64,000 nucleotides of DNA from Halobacteriales archaeon QS_6_71_20 (lineage in GTDB: Archaea; Halobacteriota; Halobacteria; Halobacteriales; Haloferacaceae), in assembly GCA_003020945.1 (NCBI GenBank), contig PXRU01000002.1, positions 96,097 to 160,096 of the forward strand, read 5' to 3'. The position numbers and the translations under genes are program-made. Under the pieces are notes generated by a model that was not told where the DNA came from, ran no database searches, and worked only from the letters and a program-made list of their open reading frames with translations. Shown piece by piece: positions 17,742 to 26,183 of this stretch (the stretch's first letter is position 1; each line of letters begins with the position of its first letter).

Positions 17742-18575
17742 ATGAGCGACGACACCCCGGACGACGACGAGGACCCCGACGAGGACCGCCAGTACCACGT
17801 CGAACTCGCTCCCGGCGACGTGGCCGACACCGTGTTACTCCCGGGCAACCCCGAGCGCGTGGACAAGGTGACGGCGCTGTGGGATGACCACGAACAGCGG
17901 GCGTTCCACCGGGAGTACCGTACCGCGACCGGCGAGTACGACGGCGAGCCGCTGTCGGTCACCTCCACCGGGATCGGCTCCCCCTCCGCGGCCATCGCCG
18001 TCGAGGAGCTCGCGCGCGTCGGCGCGGACACGTTCATCCGCGTCGGCTCCTGCGGCGCCATCCAGGGGGGGATGGCCGTCGGCGACCTCGTCATCACCTC
18101 CGGCGCCGTCCGCCAGGAGGGGACCAGCGACGAGTACGTCCGCGAGGACTACCCCGCCGCCGCAGACCAGGAGGTCGTCTCCGCGCTCGTGGCCGCCGCC
18201 GAGCGTCTCGGCTACGACTACCACGTCGGCGTCAGCATGTCCGCCGACTCCTTCTACGCCGGCCAGGGCCGGGCGGGGTTCGAGGGGTTCGAGGCCGCCG
18301 GCAGCGACACGCTGGTGGAGGAACTGCGGGACGCGAACGTGAAGAACATCGAGATGGAGGCGGCCGCGATCCTCACGATCGCCAACGTGTACGGGCTGCG
18401 CGCCGGCGCGGTGTGCACGGTGTACGCCAACCGCGTCACCGGCGAGTTCCGGACGGAAGGGGAGTCGCGGGCGGCCGAGTGTGCGAGCCTCGCGGCCGCG
18501 CTGCTGGCGCGCATGGACGAGGCGAAGCGGGCCGCCGGCGTCGACCGCTGGCACGCCGGACTGTCGCTGGAATGA
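17742..18575 (+). CDS. udp: Uridine phosphorylase / nucleoside phosphorylase
   Basis: This enzyme splits uridine with phosphate into uracil and ribose-1-phosphate. The 277-residue protein shows LLPGNPERV near residue 32, TSTGIGSPSAAIAVEEL near 75, FIRVGSCGAIQ near 97 and KNIEMEAAAILTIA near 203, all standard for the PNP/UDP family; the Glu-Met-Glu triad binds the ribose. It begins with an acidic halophilic tail, and the ATG at 17742 follows a GGGGGGA ribosome-binding-like stretch. Its TGA stop at 18573-18575 is immediately followed by the right end of a TnpB-type element, so its natural downstream region has been replaced. Confidence 0.9.
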   Translation: MSDDTPDDDEDPDEDRQYHVELAPGDVADTVLLPGNPERVDKVTALWDDHEQRAFHREYRTATGEYDGEPLSVTSTGIGSPSAAIAVEELARVGADTFIRVGSCGAIQGGMAVGDLVITSGAVRQEGTSDEYVREDYPAAADQEVVSALVAAAERLGYDYHVGVSMSADSFYAGQGRAGFEGFEAAGSDTLVEELRDANVKNIEMEAAAILTIANVYGLRAGAVCTVYANRVTGEFRTEGESRAAECASLAAALLARMDEAKRAAGVDRWHAGLSLE

Positions 18576-18581
18576 CATCCT

Positions 18582-18646
18582 CCCCGGCGTGAACAGCGAG
18601 GGACGTAGTCCCTCGGGCAGTCGGGCGTAGCCCGACGACGCCGGGG
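18582..18646 (-). ncRNA. Right-end three-stem structure, possible omega-RNA scaffold of TnpB
   Basis: Three perfect stems form a cloverleaf-like fold. The outer stem pairs 18582-18590 (CCCCGGCGT) with 18638-18646. Hairpin 1 pairs 18597-18604 with 18608-18615 around a GTA loop. Hairpin 2 pairs 18620-18626 with 18630-18636, again with a GTA loop. The structure lies just beyond the 3' end of tnpB, exactly where TnpB guide RNAs are made. If transcribed from the minus strand, the guide would begin in the udp 3' end just outside 18576. The fold is directly visible; its use as RNA is inferred. Confidence 0.5.
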
Positions 18647-18669
18647 TTTCCTCGCGCTGGGGGTATCGC

Positions 18670-19959
18670 TTACCGACCCACGGAGGCAACTTGCGGGTTC
18701 GTGCGCTCCTCGTTGGGACTTTCGTGAGAGCGTGGTGACTCTGACCAGTCGTGGTCGTCCCACTTGAGGCGCACGGGCCGTGCCATCGGCCGTGCTGTGT
18801 CTTCGTACCGTCTCAAGAACGTCTCCGACGCGGTGAGGTCCGCGTGGCCCTCGAAGCCGCAGGGACAGGTGAGCGTGTCCTGATGCCGCGTCGTCCGGTC
18901 GGTTGAACCGCAGTTCGGACACTCTTGAGAGGTCCACGCTTCCGAGCGAACCTCTACCGAGATGCCGTACTCCTCGGCGGTGCACGCGAGTCGCTTCACG
19001 AATGCGCGGAACGTCCAGAAGTTGTGCGTCTTGGCGTTCGCTTCGACCGACCAGTGCGTGTCGAGTACGTCCGTGAGCGCCCCGACGTACACGGTTGCGA
19101 CGCCGTCGGCGTGCAACCGTTCGATAAGGTCGCGGGCGAGGGCATCTCGGGCGTGGTCGCGTCGGCGCGTCCGTCGGCGGTATAGCGACCGAATCCGATT
19201 CGAAGAGTACCGGCCGTCGTCCAAGAGCGATTGAAGCCGAGCGATTTCTCGCGTCGTCTCGCGGAACCGCTCGAAGAGGTCGCGGCCTTCGTACAGCAGT
19301 TGCGTACCGGTTGTCGTCGTACAGGCGACGAGGTTGTTCGCACCAATATCCAAGGCGGCGGTTTCGTTCGCCAGTGGTTGTGCCAGCCGAGAAGTGTCTC
19401 CGCTGATCGTGACTGGCTGAAAAGCCCTGAATTGGTCCGCTTGCTCGTCGTAGTACAGTTCTAACCGGCCTTGCTTGTCGTACTCATCCCAGTTGGGTTC
19501 GCCTCGGACTTCGAGCCGGAGGCGTTCGCGGTGTCCAAGACCGTGCTCGTCTTTTAGATCTTGCCCGACGAGAATTTCGAGCCGGGAGTATTCGCCCCAC
19601 TCGACAGAGTACGACGTGTTGCGGATGTATGTCCGAAGTTCGCGGCCCTTCTCCTCGTTGCCCCAGTATCCGGGCTTGCCGTTGGCTTCGCCCTTCTGTT
19701 GGAGCGCGAAGAACGACCGCCACGCTTCGCGATTCTTTCGTTCGATTTGCTGAACGGTTGACGCCCCGAGCGTGCCGCCGTAGCGTCCGCGATATTCGCT
19801 GATGTCCCACACGTCGGCGTCGGGATCGGCGTAGTTCTCGCGGCGCTCGTAGTTGATTTCGTTCCAGAGAGCGGCAGAAGCGTCCAACAGGCGTCGAAGC
19901 AACTCCTCGTCCTGCTCGGACTGAGGAACCACGTCGAACGTGTTGGTTCGCTTCATCAA
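18670..19959 (-). CDS. tnpB: TnpB-family RNA-guided endonuclease-like protein (OrfB)
   Basis: The 429-residue protein has an N-terminal helical region and a RuvC-like core beginning [15 protein letters not shown] near residue 203, with the first catalytic Asp. A zinc ribbon (ECPNCG and [11 protein letters not shown]) lies near 345-370, and the following [13 protein letters not shown] supplies the last acidic residue. The middle RuvC segment reads [16 protein letters not shown], where TnpB proteins usually have a Glu in a VxxEDL context; no acid is obvious there, so nuclease activity is doubtful. Two start Mets are adjacent, and either is possible. A TATA-like AAAGTTATG on this strand (19982-19990) lies about 27 bases upstream. 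There is no tnpA. Confidence 0.88.
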   Translation of the reverse strand: MMKRTNTFDVVPQSEQDEELLRRLLDASAALWNEINYERRENYADPDADVWDISEYRGRYGGTLGASTVQQIERKNREAWRSFFALQQKGEANGKPGYWGNEEKGRELRTYIRNTSYSVEWGEYSRLEILVGQDLKDEHGLGHRERLRLEVRGEPNWDEYDKQGRLELYYDEQADQFRAFQPVTISGDTSRLAQPLANETAALDIGANNLVACTTTTGTQLLYEGRDLFERFRETTREIARLQSLLDDGRYSSNRIRSLYRRRTRRRDHARDALARDLIERLHADGVATVYVGALTDVLDTHWSVEANAKTHNFWTFRAFVKRLACTAEEYGISVEVRSEAWTSQECPNCGSTDRTTRHQDTLTCPCGFEGHADLTASETFLRRYEDTARPMARPVRLKWDDHDWSESPRSHESPNEERTNPQVASVGR

Positions 19960-20010
19960 CTATTCGTAGCACCGGAACACACATAACTTTGTTGTTCGTG
20001 TGTGATTTGT

Positions 20011-20154
20011 GTGGTAGAGATACGGATAGAGTTTGATGACGACGACCAGTACGAGCGACTGAAGGAACTGAAGAAGCACCGTGGTCTGACGTGGAAGGGG
20101 TTACTCCTCGAAGGTGAGAAGCGCGTCCGCGAGGATACCCCTAGTCGGCAGTAG
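20011..20154 (+). CDS. Small basic/acidic helical protein divergent to tnpB
   Basis: This 47-residue frame (GTG start, TAG stop at 20152-20154) begins M-V-E-I-R-I-E-F and continues with an Asp-rich turn and the helix-rich phrases QYERLKELKKHRGL and TWKGLLLEGEKRV. I recall very similar short proteins beside tnpB in other haloarchaea, which supports it as real. Its size and strand-helix-helix layout suggest a ribbon-helix-helix-type DNA binder that might control tnpB, but that is inference. It shares a roughly 50-base divergent promoter region with tnpB, containing ACACAC and GTGTGT inverted arms near 19977-20003. An in-frame GTG at 20002 would add three residues. Confidence 0.6.
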   Translation: MVEIRIEFDDDDQYERLKELKKHRGLTWKGLLLEGEKRVREDTPSRQ

Positions 20155-20308
20155 TCGGCGGTCGTACCCTTCGACGGCGCGATTCACGCCTGCGGTAAAC
20201 GGCGGGGCTCTCTCGCTGTTTTTAGGTAGCCGGCCGGCGGGATCGCGACGGCGCCGCCAGGCGGTCCTCGCGCGGGCCGAGCCCGCCACTGCGGGCGGGT
20301 TCAACACG

Positions 20309-20317
20309 TCTTTATCC
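20309..20317 (+). promoter_or_regulatory. TATA box for the NADH dehydrogenase gene
   Basis: TCTTTATCC lies about 26 bases before the ATG at 20339, giving a leaderless transcript. The 150 bases before it, between the small TnpB-associated gene and this box, hold no other feature I can support. Confidence 0.5.
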
Positions 20318-20338
20318 TCCGGCTGGGAACCGATCGCC

Positions 20339-21574
20339 ATGAGTACGCAGGTCGTCGTCGTCGGCGCCGGGTACGCCGGGGCCGGGGCGGTGAACGCCTT
20401 CGAGGACGCCGCGGATCCGGGCGAGGCCGAGCTGACGTGGATCTCCGACCACGACTACCACCTCGTCCTCCACGAGGCCCACCGGGTCATCCGCAAGCCC
20501 GAGATCGAGTCGAAGGTCGCCATCCCGGTCGAGGAGATCAAAGACGACGACACGGAGTTCCTGAAGGGCCGCGTCGTCGACGTCGACGCCGACGAGCAGG
20601 TCGTCCGGACGGCCGACGGCGACGAGGTGGAGTACGACTACCTCCTGGTCGCCGTCGGCTCCGCGACGGCCTTCTTCGGCATCGAGGGGCTGCGCGAGCA
20701 CGCGCTCACGCTGAAGACCCTCGACGACGCCCGCGAGATCCACCAGGCGGTCAGGGCCGCCGGCGAGACGGCGACGACGACCGACCCCGCGACGGTGGTC
20801 GTCGGCGGCGCCGGGCTGTCGGGGATCCAGTCGGCCGGCGAGATCGCGGAGTTTCGCGACGACCACAAGGCCCCCATCGAGATCGAACTCGTCGAGGGGC
20901 TGGACTCGGTGTTCCCGAACAACGACCCCGAGGTGCAGGGCGCGCTCCGCAAGCGACTCGACCGGAAGGGCGTCGGCGTCCACACGGGGGAGTTCATCTC
21001 GAAGGTCGACGACCACGCCGTCTACCTCGGGGGGAGCGAGGAGCGGTACTACGACGAGAACGCCGACGAACGGCCCGATCCGGAGGAGATCGACTACTCC
21101 GACGACCTCGTGATGGAGTACGACGTGCTGCTGTGGACCGGCGGCATCACCGGGCAGGCGGAGGTCGACGAGTTCGGCCTCGAGGCCGACGACCGCTCCG
21201 ACCGCGTGTACGCCGAGTCGACGTTCGAGACCAGCGACGACCGCGTGTTCGCCATCGGCGACACCGCCCTGGTCGACCAGGGCGAGGAGGAGGTCGCCCC
21301 GCCCACCGCCCAGGCCGCCTGGCAGGCCGCCGAGGTCGCCGGCGAGAACCTCGCGCGCGCCGTCCGCGGCGCCCCCCTGAAGTCGTGGCAACACGAGGAC
21401 AAGGGGACGCTCGTCTCCGTCGGCGAGGAGGCGGTCGCTCACGACGTCCAGGGGATCCCGATCAACACCTTCGGCGGCCCGGGCGCGAGGGCGCTGAAGA
21501 AGGCCGTCGCGACCCGCTGGATCGCCGACATCACCTCGTACGGCCGCGCGCTCAACGCCTGGAGCGACATGTGA
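20339..21574 (+). CDS. ndh: Type II NADH dehydrogenase-like FAD/NAD(P) oxidoreductase
   Basis: The 411-residue flavoprotein has an FAD-binding Rossmann motif VVVGAGYAGAG at residues 5-15. A second nucleotide-binding motif, VVVGGAGLSGIQSAGE, near 155 binds NADH, and VFAIGDTALV near 305 contacts FAD. This layout is that of NDH-2 enzymes, which pass electrons from NADH to quinone at the inner face of the membrane without pumping protons. The C-terminus, with an RWIADITSYGRAL segment, is only mildly hydrophobic. A sulfide:quinone reductase is less likely because the characteristic Cys pair is absent. Start choice is supported by the TATA box. Confidence 0.82.
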   Translation: MSTQVVVVGAGYAGAGAVNAFEDAADPGEAELTWISDHDYHLVLHEAHRVIRKPEIESKVAIPVEEIKDDDTEFLKGRVVDVDADEQVVRTADGDEVEYDYLLVAVGSATAFFGIEGLREHALTLKTLDDAREIHQAVRAAGETATTTDPATVVVGGAGLSGIQSAGEIAEFRDDHKAPIEIELVEGLDSVFPNNDPEVQGALRKRLDRKGVGVHTGEFISKVDDHAVYLGGSEERYYDENADERPDPEEIDYSDDLVMEYDVLLWTGGITGQAEVDEFGLEADDRSDRVYAESTFETSDDRVFAIGDTALVDQGEEEVAPPTAQAAWQAAEVAGENLARAVRGAPLKSWQHEDKGTLVSVGEEAVAHDVQGIPINTFGGPGARALKKAVATRWIADITSYGRALNAWSDM

Positions 21575-21742
21575 ACGGAGCGGTCCGGCTCCGGACCCGG
21601 GACTGAGGCCGGGGCGCCGCCTGCCCTCTAGGCCACGGATCATACCCGTCCCGGCCGTCGCCGTCGATCGTCCCGCCTCGCCCCGGGGCGGCCGCGCCGG
21701 GTCGCCGAGCGGGCGAGCGAGGACGGGCGGCGCCCGGACCGG

Positions 21743-21940
21743 TCACTCCTCCGACGCGGATCCGCCCTCCCCGTCGGAGCCACTCCCCGATTCGGATCCG
21801 CCGTCCGGCGACCGCAGAACCCGCCGGACGATCAGATAGCCCGCCAGCACGGCACCGCCGGACGCGACGGCGCCGGGGACCCCGTAGCGTTCGTAGCCGA
21901 ACTTCACCGCCCTCTTGCCGACCGTGTAGGCTCCGATCAT
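21743..21940 (-). CDS. Small single-helix membrane protein
   Basis: The 65-residue protein has a basic N-terminal stretch (TVGKRAVKFGYERYG), one hydrophobic helix around residues 20-40 (VPGAVASGGAVLAGYLIV) and a Gly/Ser/Glu-rich tail. The ATG at 21940 is chosen because the open frame upstream is low-complexity and lacks a promoter. No family is recognised. It converges on the NADH dehydrogenase gene with 168 bases of unannotated sequence between them. Confidence 0.5.
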   Translation of the reverse strand: MIGAYTVGKRAVKFGYERYGVPGAVASGGAVLAGYLIVRRVLRSPDGGSESGSGSDGEGGSASEE

Positions 21941-22168
21941 GGGTCCCGACGTTCGGCCGTGAGCGGAAAGAGGGTGTTCGCCGCTTTGTTTCGATTCGGC
22001 GTCATCTGTCCACCCGGTATCGTCCGACGGTGACCGGACCCCTCGCCGGGACACGGGGGCGACGACGCTGTAGCGCAGCGGCGGTCGCGTGACCCCTCGT
22101 CGGTCGTCGGCCGCCGTCGGGACGCCCGTGGCACCCGTCGCGTCGACGTCGCCGGCGTCGTCGGCCGG

Positions 22169-22702
22169 TCAGTGCTCGGGCGACTCCGCGGGCGCCTCCA
22201 TGCCGTCGATCTTGAGGATGAGCACGGAGCCGGTGTCGTCTTTCCCGTCGACGGTGCCGTCGATGACGAGCTTCGACAGCGGCGTCGGGCCGACGCTGAC
22301 GCCGTCGCCCTCGTGGAAGTCGCGGACGGACGCCTGGACGTGGACCTCCGCGCGACACAGCTCCGGATGGTGAACGGAGGTGAGGTTGATCTCCTGGACG
22401 TTTACCTCGTCGAGGCGCTCGCCGTCGTGGTACAGCGGCGTCGCGGCGGGCTCGTCGAGGTCCTGCAGGTCCAGCGCCTCGAAGGCGTTCGCCGTCGGCT
22501 TGTACCCCCCTTTCGGGCCGGGGACGCCCTCGACCAACTGGAGCGCCTTCAGGCTCTGCATCTGGTTGCGGATCGTGCCGGCGTTGCGACCGACGGCGTC
22601 CGCGATGGTTTCCCCCTTCACGGCGTCTTCCTCGTCGCGGTAGAGGTTCACCAGTTCGTTCAGGATCTTGCGCTGGCTGTCGGTGAGTTCGATGGACGAC
22701 AT
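22169..22702 (-). CDS. Winged-helix transcriptional regulator (Rrf2-like), haloarchaeal
   Basis: The 177-residue protein opens with a winged helix-turn-helix (residues 5-70: LTDSQRKILNELVNLY, then VGRNAGTIRNQMQSLKAL and GVPGPKGGYKPT as the wing). A second domain of about 90 residues follows, with HHPELCRAEVHVQASVRDF and GPTPLSKLVIDGTV. Haloarchaeal annotations place close relatives among Rrf2-like regulators; no iron-sulfur Cys set is visible, only one Cys. The ligand and targets are unknown. A TATA-like GTTTTAAGC on this strand (22729-22737) lies 27 bases before the start. It is divergent from the epimerase gene across about 180 bases. Confidence 0.75.
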   Translation of the reverse strand: MSSIELTDSQRKILNELVNLYRDEEDAVKGETIADAVGRNAGTIRNQMQSLKALQLVEGVPGPKGGYKPTANAFEALDLQDLDEPAATPLYHDGERLDEVNVQEINLTSVHHPELCRAEVHVQASVRDFHEGDGVSVGPTPLSKLVIDGTVDGKDDTGSVLILKIDGMEAPAESPEH

Positions 22703-22882
22703 TTGTGTACAGTCGCTCGGGAACCCGCTTAAAACCACGGACCCATCAACGAGCGCGAGGACGACTCACGCGTTCCTCAACCGCCACGTCGACGGTCCTG
22801 CGGCTCCGCCCCCTCGGCCGGCCGCCCCGACGGCGCGGACCCGACCGACACCGCTTTGCGTATCGGGACTGGCCGTGGTGGT

Positions 22883-23806
22883 ATGAACGGCTCCCGCGTG
22901 CTCGTCACCGGCGGGGCGGGCTTCATCGGCTCGAACCTCGCGAACGCCCTCGCCGCCGACGGCGCCGACGTGATCGCCCTCGACAACGAGTACCTCGGCA
23001 CCCACGAGAACCTCGCCGACGACGTGGAGTTCGTCGAGGCGGACGTGCTCGACGACGACCTTCCGACCGACGTGGACGTCGTCTTCCACCTCGCGGCGCT
23101 GTCGAGCCGGCAGATGTTGGAGGAGAACCCCCGAGAGGGCGCCCGCGTCAACGTCGAGGGGTTCGTCAACGTCGTCGAGCAGGCCCGAGCGGACGGCTGT
23201 GACACGTTCGTCTACGCGTCGACCTCCTCGATCTACGGCAGCCGGACGGAACCGTGTCCCGAGGACGTGGCGGTGGAGGCGTCGACCGGCTACGACGCCT
23301 CGATGATGGGCCGAGAACGCTACGCGGAGTACTACGAGAACTTCTACGACGAGCTCACGCTGGCGGGGATGCGCTTCTTCTCGGTGTATCAGGGGTACGG
23401 CGGCAACGAGGAGCACAAAGGCGAGTACGCCAACACGGTGTCGCAGTTCGCCGCACGGATCGCCGACGGGGAGGCGCCCGTCCTCTGGGGCGACGGCTCC
23501 CAGACCCGCGACTTCACCCACGTCTCCGACGTCGTTCGGGGGCTGATCCTCGCCGCGGACCACGAGCTCTCGGGCGTGTACAACCTCGGCACCGGCGAGA
23601 GCTACAGCTTCAACGAGATGGTCGACACGATCAACGAGACGCTCGGCACCGTGGTCGAGCCGGAGTACGAGCCGGTCCCGATCGACAACTACGTCTACCA
23701 CACGAAGGCCGACGCCTCGAAGTTCAGGTCGGCGACCGGCTGGGAGCCCGAGGTCGAGTTCGCGGACGGCGTCCGCGAGGTCTGTGCGCCCTACCTCGAC
23801 GGGTAG
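22883..23806 (+). CDS. NAD-dependent epimerase/dehydratase (extended SDR) lacking the YxxxK Lys
   Basis: The 307-residue protein binds NAD(H) through TGGAGFIGSNL at residues 9-19 and has the VFHLAALSS and VYASTSSIYGS segments of nucleotide-sugar epimerases. QTRDFTHVSDVVRG and GVYNLGTGESYSFNEM near 215-250 are typical of UDP-sugar epimerases/dehydratases. The active-site motif should read Y-x-x-x-K; here Tyr137 is followed by D-A-S-M, so the Lys is replaced by Met141. Activity may therefore be altered or lost, unless a nearby Arg (R144/R146) substitutes. The ATG at 22883 is chosen because the preceding in-frame residues are Gly/Arg-rich. No glycosylation cluster surrounds it. Confidence 0.8.
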   Translation: MNGSRVLVTGGAGFIGSNLANALAADGADVIALDNEYLGTHENLADDVEFVEADVLDDDLPTDVDVVFHLAALSSRQMLEENPREGARVNVEGFVNVVEQARADGCDTFVYASTSSIYGSRTEPCPEDVAVEASTGYDASMMGRERYAEYYENFYDELTLAGMRFFSVYQGYGGNEEHKGEYANTVSQFAARIADGEAPVLWGDGSQTRDFTHVSDVVRGLILAADHELSGVYNLGTGESYSFNEMVDTINETLGTVVEPEYEPVPIDNYVYHTKADASKFRSATGWEPEVEFADGVREVCAPYLDG

Positions 23807-24246
23807 GGCCTCTGTGGACCGCCGATATCGGGTCGTCCGTCGACGTCGAACCGGTACGGTCCCGACGCCGTCTTTCGTCCCGGACTGCTCGCTCTCATCG
23901 CCGGCTTCTCCTCGATCCCGGCGCGTCCTCGATCCCGGCCGCGAGATCCGTACGCGAACACCGAAGCGCCCGTGTCGGTTGTCGGTCCGACCACACCGCT
24001 TCTCAGGCTGAACGGGCGGTCACGCCGTTCGGCCCGCGCGGCTTTTCGTCGGGATGGAACTCGTGATCCTCTCCGATACGACCGGTAAACAGGTCCTATT
24101 TTGGCTATCTGGCGTCTCGATCCTGTCCGAGCGGTGGTTCAAAACGGGCCAGAAACGGTCAAATACGTACCGCTTCGGTTCAATTTCTTTTCACAGTCGA
24201 TTCTGCACCAGAAAAGCCATACCGGGGTGTTCGAATCCGGTAACGC
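23807..24246. other. Gene-free region before the lectin-like gene
   Basis: About 440 bases hold no convincing gene. The right part (roughly 24060-24220) is more A+T-rich than the surroundings and contains AAGCCATACC near 24214-24223, a possible weak promoter for the next gene. A TTCGAATCC near 24231 resembles a tRNA T-loop, but the flanking bases do not pair. Confidence 0.5.
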
Positions 24247-25194
24247 ATGCCTACAGGGGAGAAGGGGTCGGTTACCCCCTCGATGGATCGACGTACCTGT
24301 CTCAAAACAGTCGGCGCGGTGGCGGTCGGCGGCGGAGCCGCGACCGGCACGGCGTCCGGCGCTACGACGCCGTCGGTGGAGGTCGACCGCCACACGGTCG
24401 ACCACACGTGGACGACGGTCGGGGTAGGATCGTCCTACTCCGATCCGGTGGCGATCGCGCTTCCGCCGTCGGAGAACGGCTACCACCCGTGTTCGACGCG
24501 CGTCCGCGACGTGTCGGGGGGCGGGTTCGAGCTCGCGCTCGAAGAGTGGCGCTATCTCGACGGCTGGCACGCTACGGAGGTCGTGGGCGGACTCGTCGGC
24601 GACCGCGGCGTCCACACCTTCGCCGACGGGACGGTGCTCGAACTGGGACGGGTGTCGACCGACACCGACTGGACCGCGTTCCGGTTCGAGGCGTCGTTCT
24701 CGACGACGCCGGTCGTCCTGGCGGTGACGCAGACGCGGAACGGCTTCCACCCGGTCGTCGCTCGGCTTCGGAACGTCTCCGATGCGGGGGCCGAGGTGGC
24801 CCTCCAGGAGGAGGAGGCCGAGGGGGACCACAAGGCCGAGGACGTCGGCTACCTCGCCGTCGAGCCGGGTAGCGGCGAAGTTGACGGGCGGACCTACGAG
24901 GCCTCGCTCGACCGCATCGGGAGCTCGTGGACGAAGCTCTCGTTCGAGAACGAGTACGAGGAGCCGGTGTTCCTCGCCGATCTTCAGAGTTTCGACGGGC
25001 CGGATACGGCCTCGATCCGCTACCGAAACCTCACGAACACGGGCGTCGAGGTCCGTATCGAGGAGGAGCGAAGCGACGACGACGAGGCGTGGCACATCGA
25101 CGAGCGCGTCGGATACTTGATCGTCGAGCGCGGTGCGACGGACCCAGCGGGGTACGGACTCGGCGGCTACGGCGCCGGAGGATACGGCCAGTAA
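24247..25194 (+). CDS. Tat-exported protein with tandem H-type-lectin-like repeats
   Basis: The 315-residue protein begins with a twin-Arg signal (D-R-R-T-C-L-K, then VGAVAVGGGAATGTASGA), so it is exported folded. Two or more related units of about 85-100 residues follow. They share a W-T-x-V/F-x-F strand, a G-F/Y-H-P-V/C motif, a V-R/S-D/N-V-S turn and an H-x-A-E-x-V-G-Y-L-x-V-E ending (three copies of the last element, near residues 100, 195 and 285). This pattern resembles H-type lectin domains, which bind sugars; that function is inferred. The C-terminus is a Gly/Tyr tail. An alternative start at 24283 gives a shorter signal n-region; the possible promoter spacing favours 24247. Confidence 0.6.
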   Translation: MPTGEKGSVTPSMDRRTCLKTVGAVAVGGGAATGTASGATTPSVEVDRHTVDHTWTTVGVGSSYSDPVAIALPPSENGYHPCSTRVRDVSGGGFELALEEWRYLDGWHATEVVGGLVGDRGVHTFADGTVLELGRVSTDTDWTAFRFEASFSTTPVVLAVTQTRNGFHPVVARLRNVSDAGAEVALQEEEAEGDHKAEDVGYLAVEPGSGEVDGRTYEASLDRIGSSWTKLSFENEYEEPVFLADLQSFDGPDTASIRYRNLTNTGVEVRIEEERSDDDEAWHIDERVGYLIVERGATDPAGYGLGGYGAGGYGQ

Positions 25195-25255
25195 CGAGCC
25201 CGCCCGCCGGTTGCGACCCCGGCGATTGAAGCCCCCGGCGGTCGCGGGATCCGAC

Positions 25256-26158
25256 ATGACCGTCCGCATCATCGGCGTCCCGACCGACTACGGACAGGAC
25301 CGACGGGGCGTCGACATGGGGCCGTCGGCGATCCGGTACGCCGGGCTCGCGGCCGCCCTGGAGTCCGCCGACGTCGCGGCCGTCGACGAGGGCGACCTCG
25401 CGGTGCCGCGCGCGGAGGAGCGCGACCCGGACGCCCGGGAGCCGAGCCGCGGCAACGCGAAGTTCCTCCGCGAGACGGAGACGGTGACCGACGCGCTCGC
25501 CGACCGCGTCGCCGCCGCCGTCGACGACGGCGACACGCCGCTGGTGGTCGGCGGCGACCACTCCGTCGCGATCGGGTCGCTCCGGGGCAGCGCCGCCGAC
25601 GCCGACGTCGGCGCCGTCTGGTTCGACGCCCACGGCGACTACAACACCCCCTCCACCTCCCCGTCGGGCAACGTCCACGGGATGCCGCTTGCGGCCGCGC
25701 TCGGTCACGGCGAGTGGGCCGGCGTCGAGTGGGCGAACGCCCCGACGCTGCGCGAGGAGAACGTCGCGTACGTCGGCCTCCGGGCGCTCGACGACTCCGA
25801 GCGGGCCGCCATCCGCGAGTCGGGGATGACCGCCTACACCATGTCCGACATCGACGAGCGGGGGATCACCGACGTGGTCGACGCGGCGCTGTCGGTCGCC
25901 GGCGACGGGGTCGACGGCATCCACGCGAGCCTCGATATGGACTGGCTGGACCCGACGATCGCCCCGGGGGTCGGGACGCCCGTCCGCGGCGGCGTCACCT
26001 ACCGCGAGGCACACCACGCGATGGAGCTGGTCGCCGGCTCCGGGCTCCTCCGGTCGATGGGGGTGGTCGAGGTGAACCCCGTGCTCGACGAGTCGAACGA
26101 GACGGCGGAGCTGGCGGCGGAGCTGGTCGCCAGCGCCTTCGGCGAGCGGATCCTCTGA
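25256..26158 (+). CDS. rocF: Arginase (ureohydrolase family)
   Basis: The 300-residue protein hydrolyses arginine to ornithine and urea using a di-manganese centre. The metal ligands are visible in [11 protein letters not shown] near residue 98, [11 protein letters not shown] near 123 and [10 protein letters not shown] near 225. The N-terminus, [29 protein letters not shown] in two overlapping stretches, is the arginase rather than agmatinase pattern, though agmatinase or formiminoglutamase activity cannot be excluded. The ATG at 25256 is chosen; longer readings run into the preceding gene. It converges on gyrA with 25 bases between stops. Confidence 0.87.
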   Translation: MTVRIIGVPTDYGQDRRGVDMGPSAIRYAGLAAALESADVAAVDEGDLAVPRAEERDPDAREPSRGNAKFLRETETVTDALADRVAAAVDDGDTPLVVGGDHSVAIGSLRGSAADADVGAVWFDAHGDYNTPSTSPSGNVHGMPLAAALGHGEWAGVEWANAPTLREENVAYVGLRALDDSERAAIRESGMTAYTMSDIDERGITDVVDAALSVAGDGVDGIHASLDMDWLDPTIAPGVGTPVRGGVTYREAHHAMELVAGSGLLRSMGVVEVNPVLDESNETAELAAELVASAFGERIL

Positions 26159-26183
26159 GGGCGGCGATCGCCGGCGGGGCCCC

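Larger units (their letters stand above)
18576..20154 (-). mobile_element. Solitary tnpB unit, IS200/IS605 (IS1341-like) type
   Basis: The unit comprises a structured right end at 18582-18646, tnpB on the minus strand, and a small divergent gene at 20011-20154 of a kind I associate with tnpB in haloarchaea. No TnpA transposase is present, so the element would need one in trans or is now immobile. The right boundary is placed just after the udp stop. The left boundary is uncertain and could lie anywhere between about 20000 and 20330. These elements make no target duplication, so ends cannot be confirmed by direct repeats. Confidence 0.5.

Noticed and set aside
24215-24245. A possible tRNA fragment (TTCGAATCC, T-loop-like)
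   Set aside because: The bases on either side do not pair as a T-stem, and no acceptor, D or anticodon arm is present.
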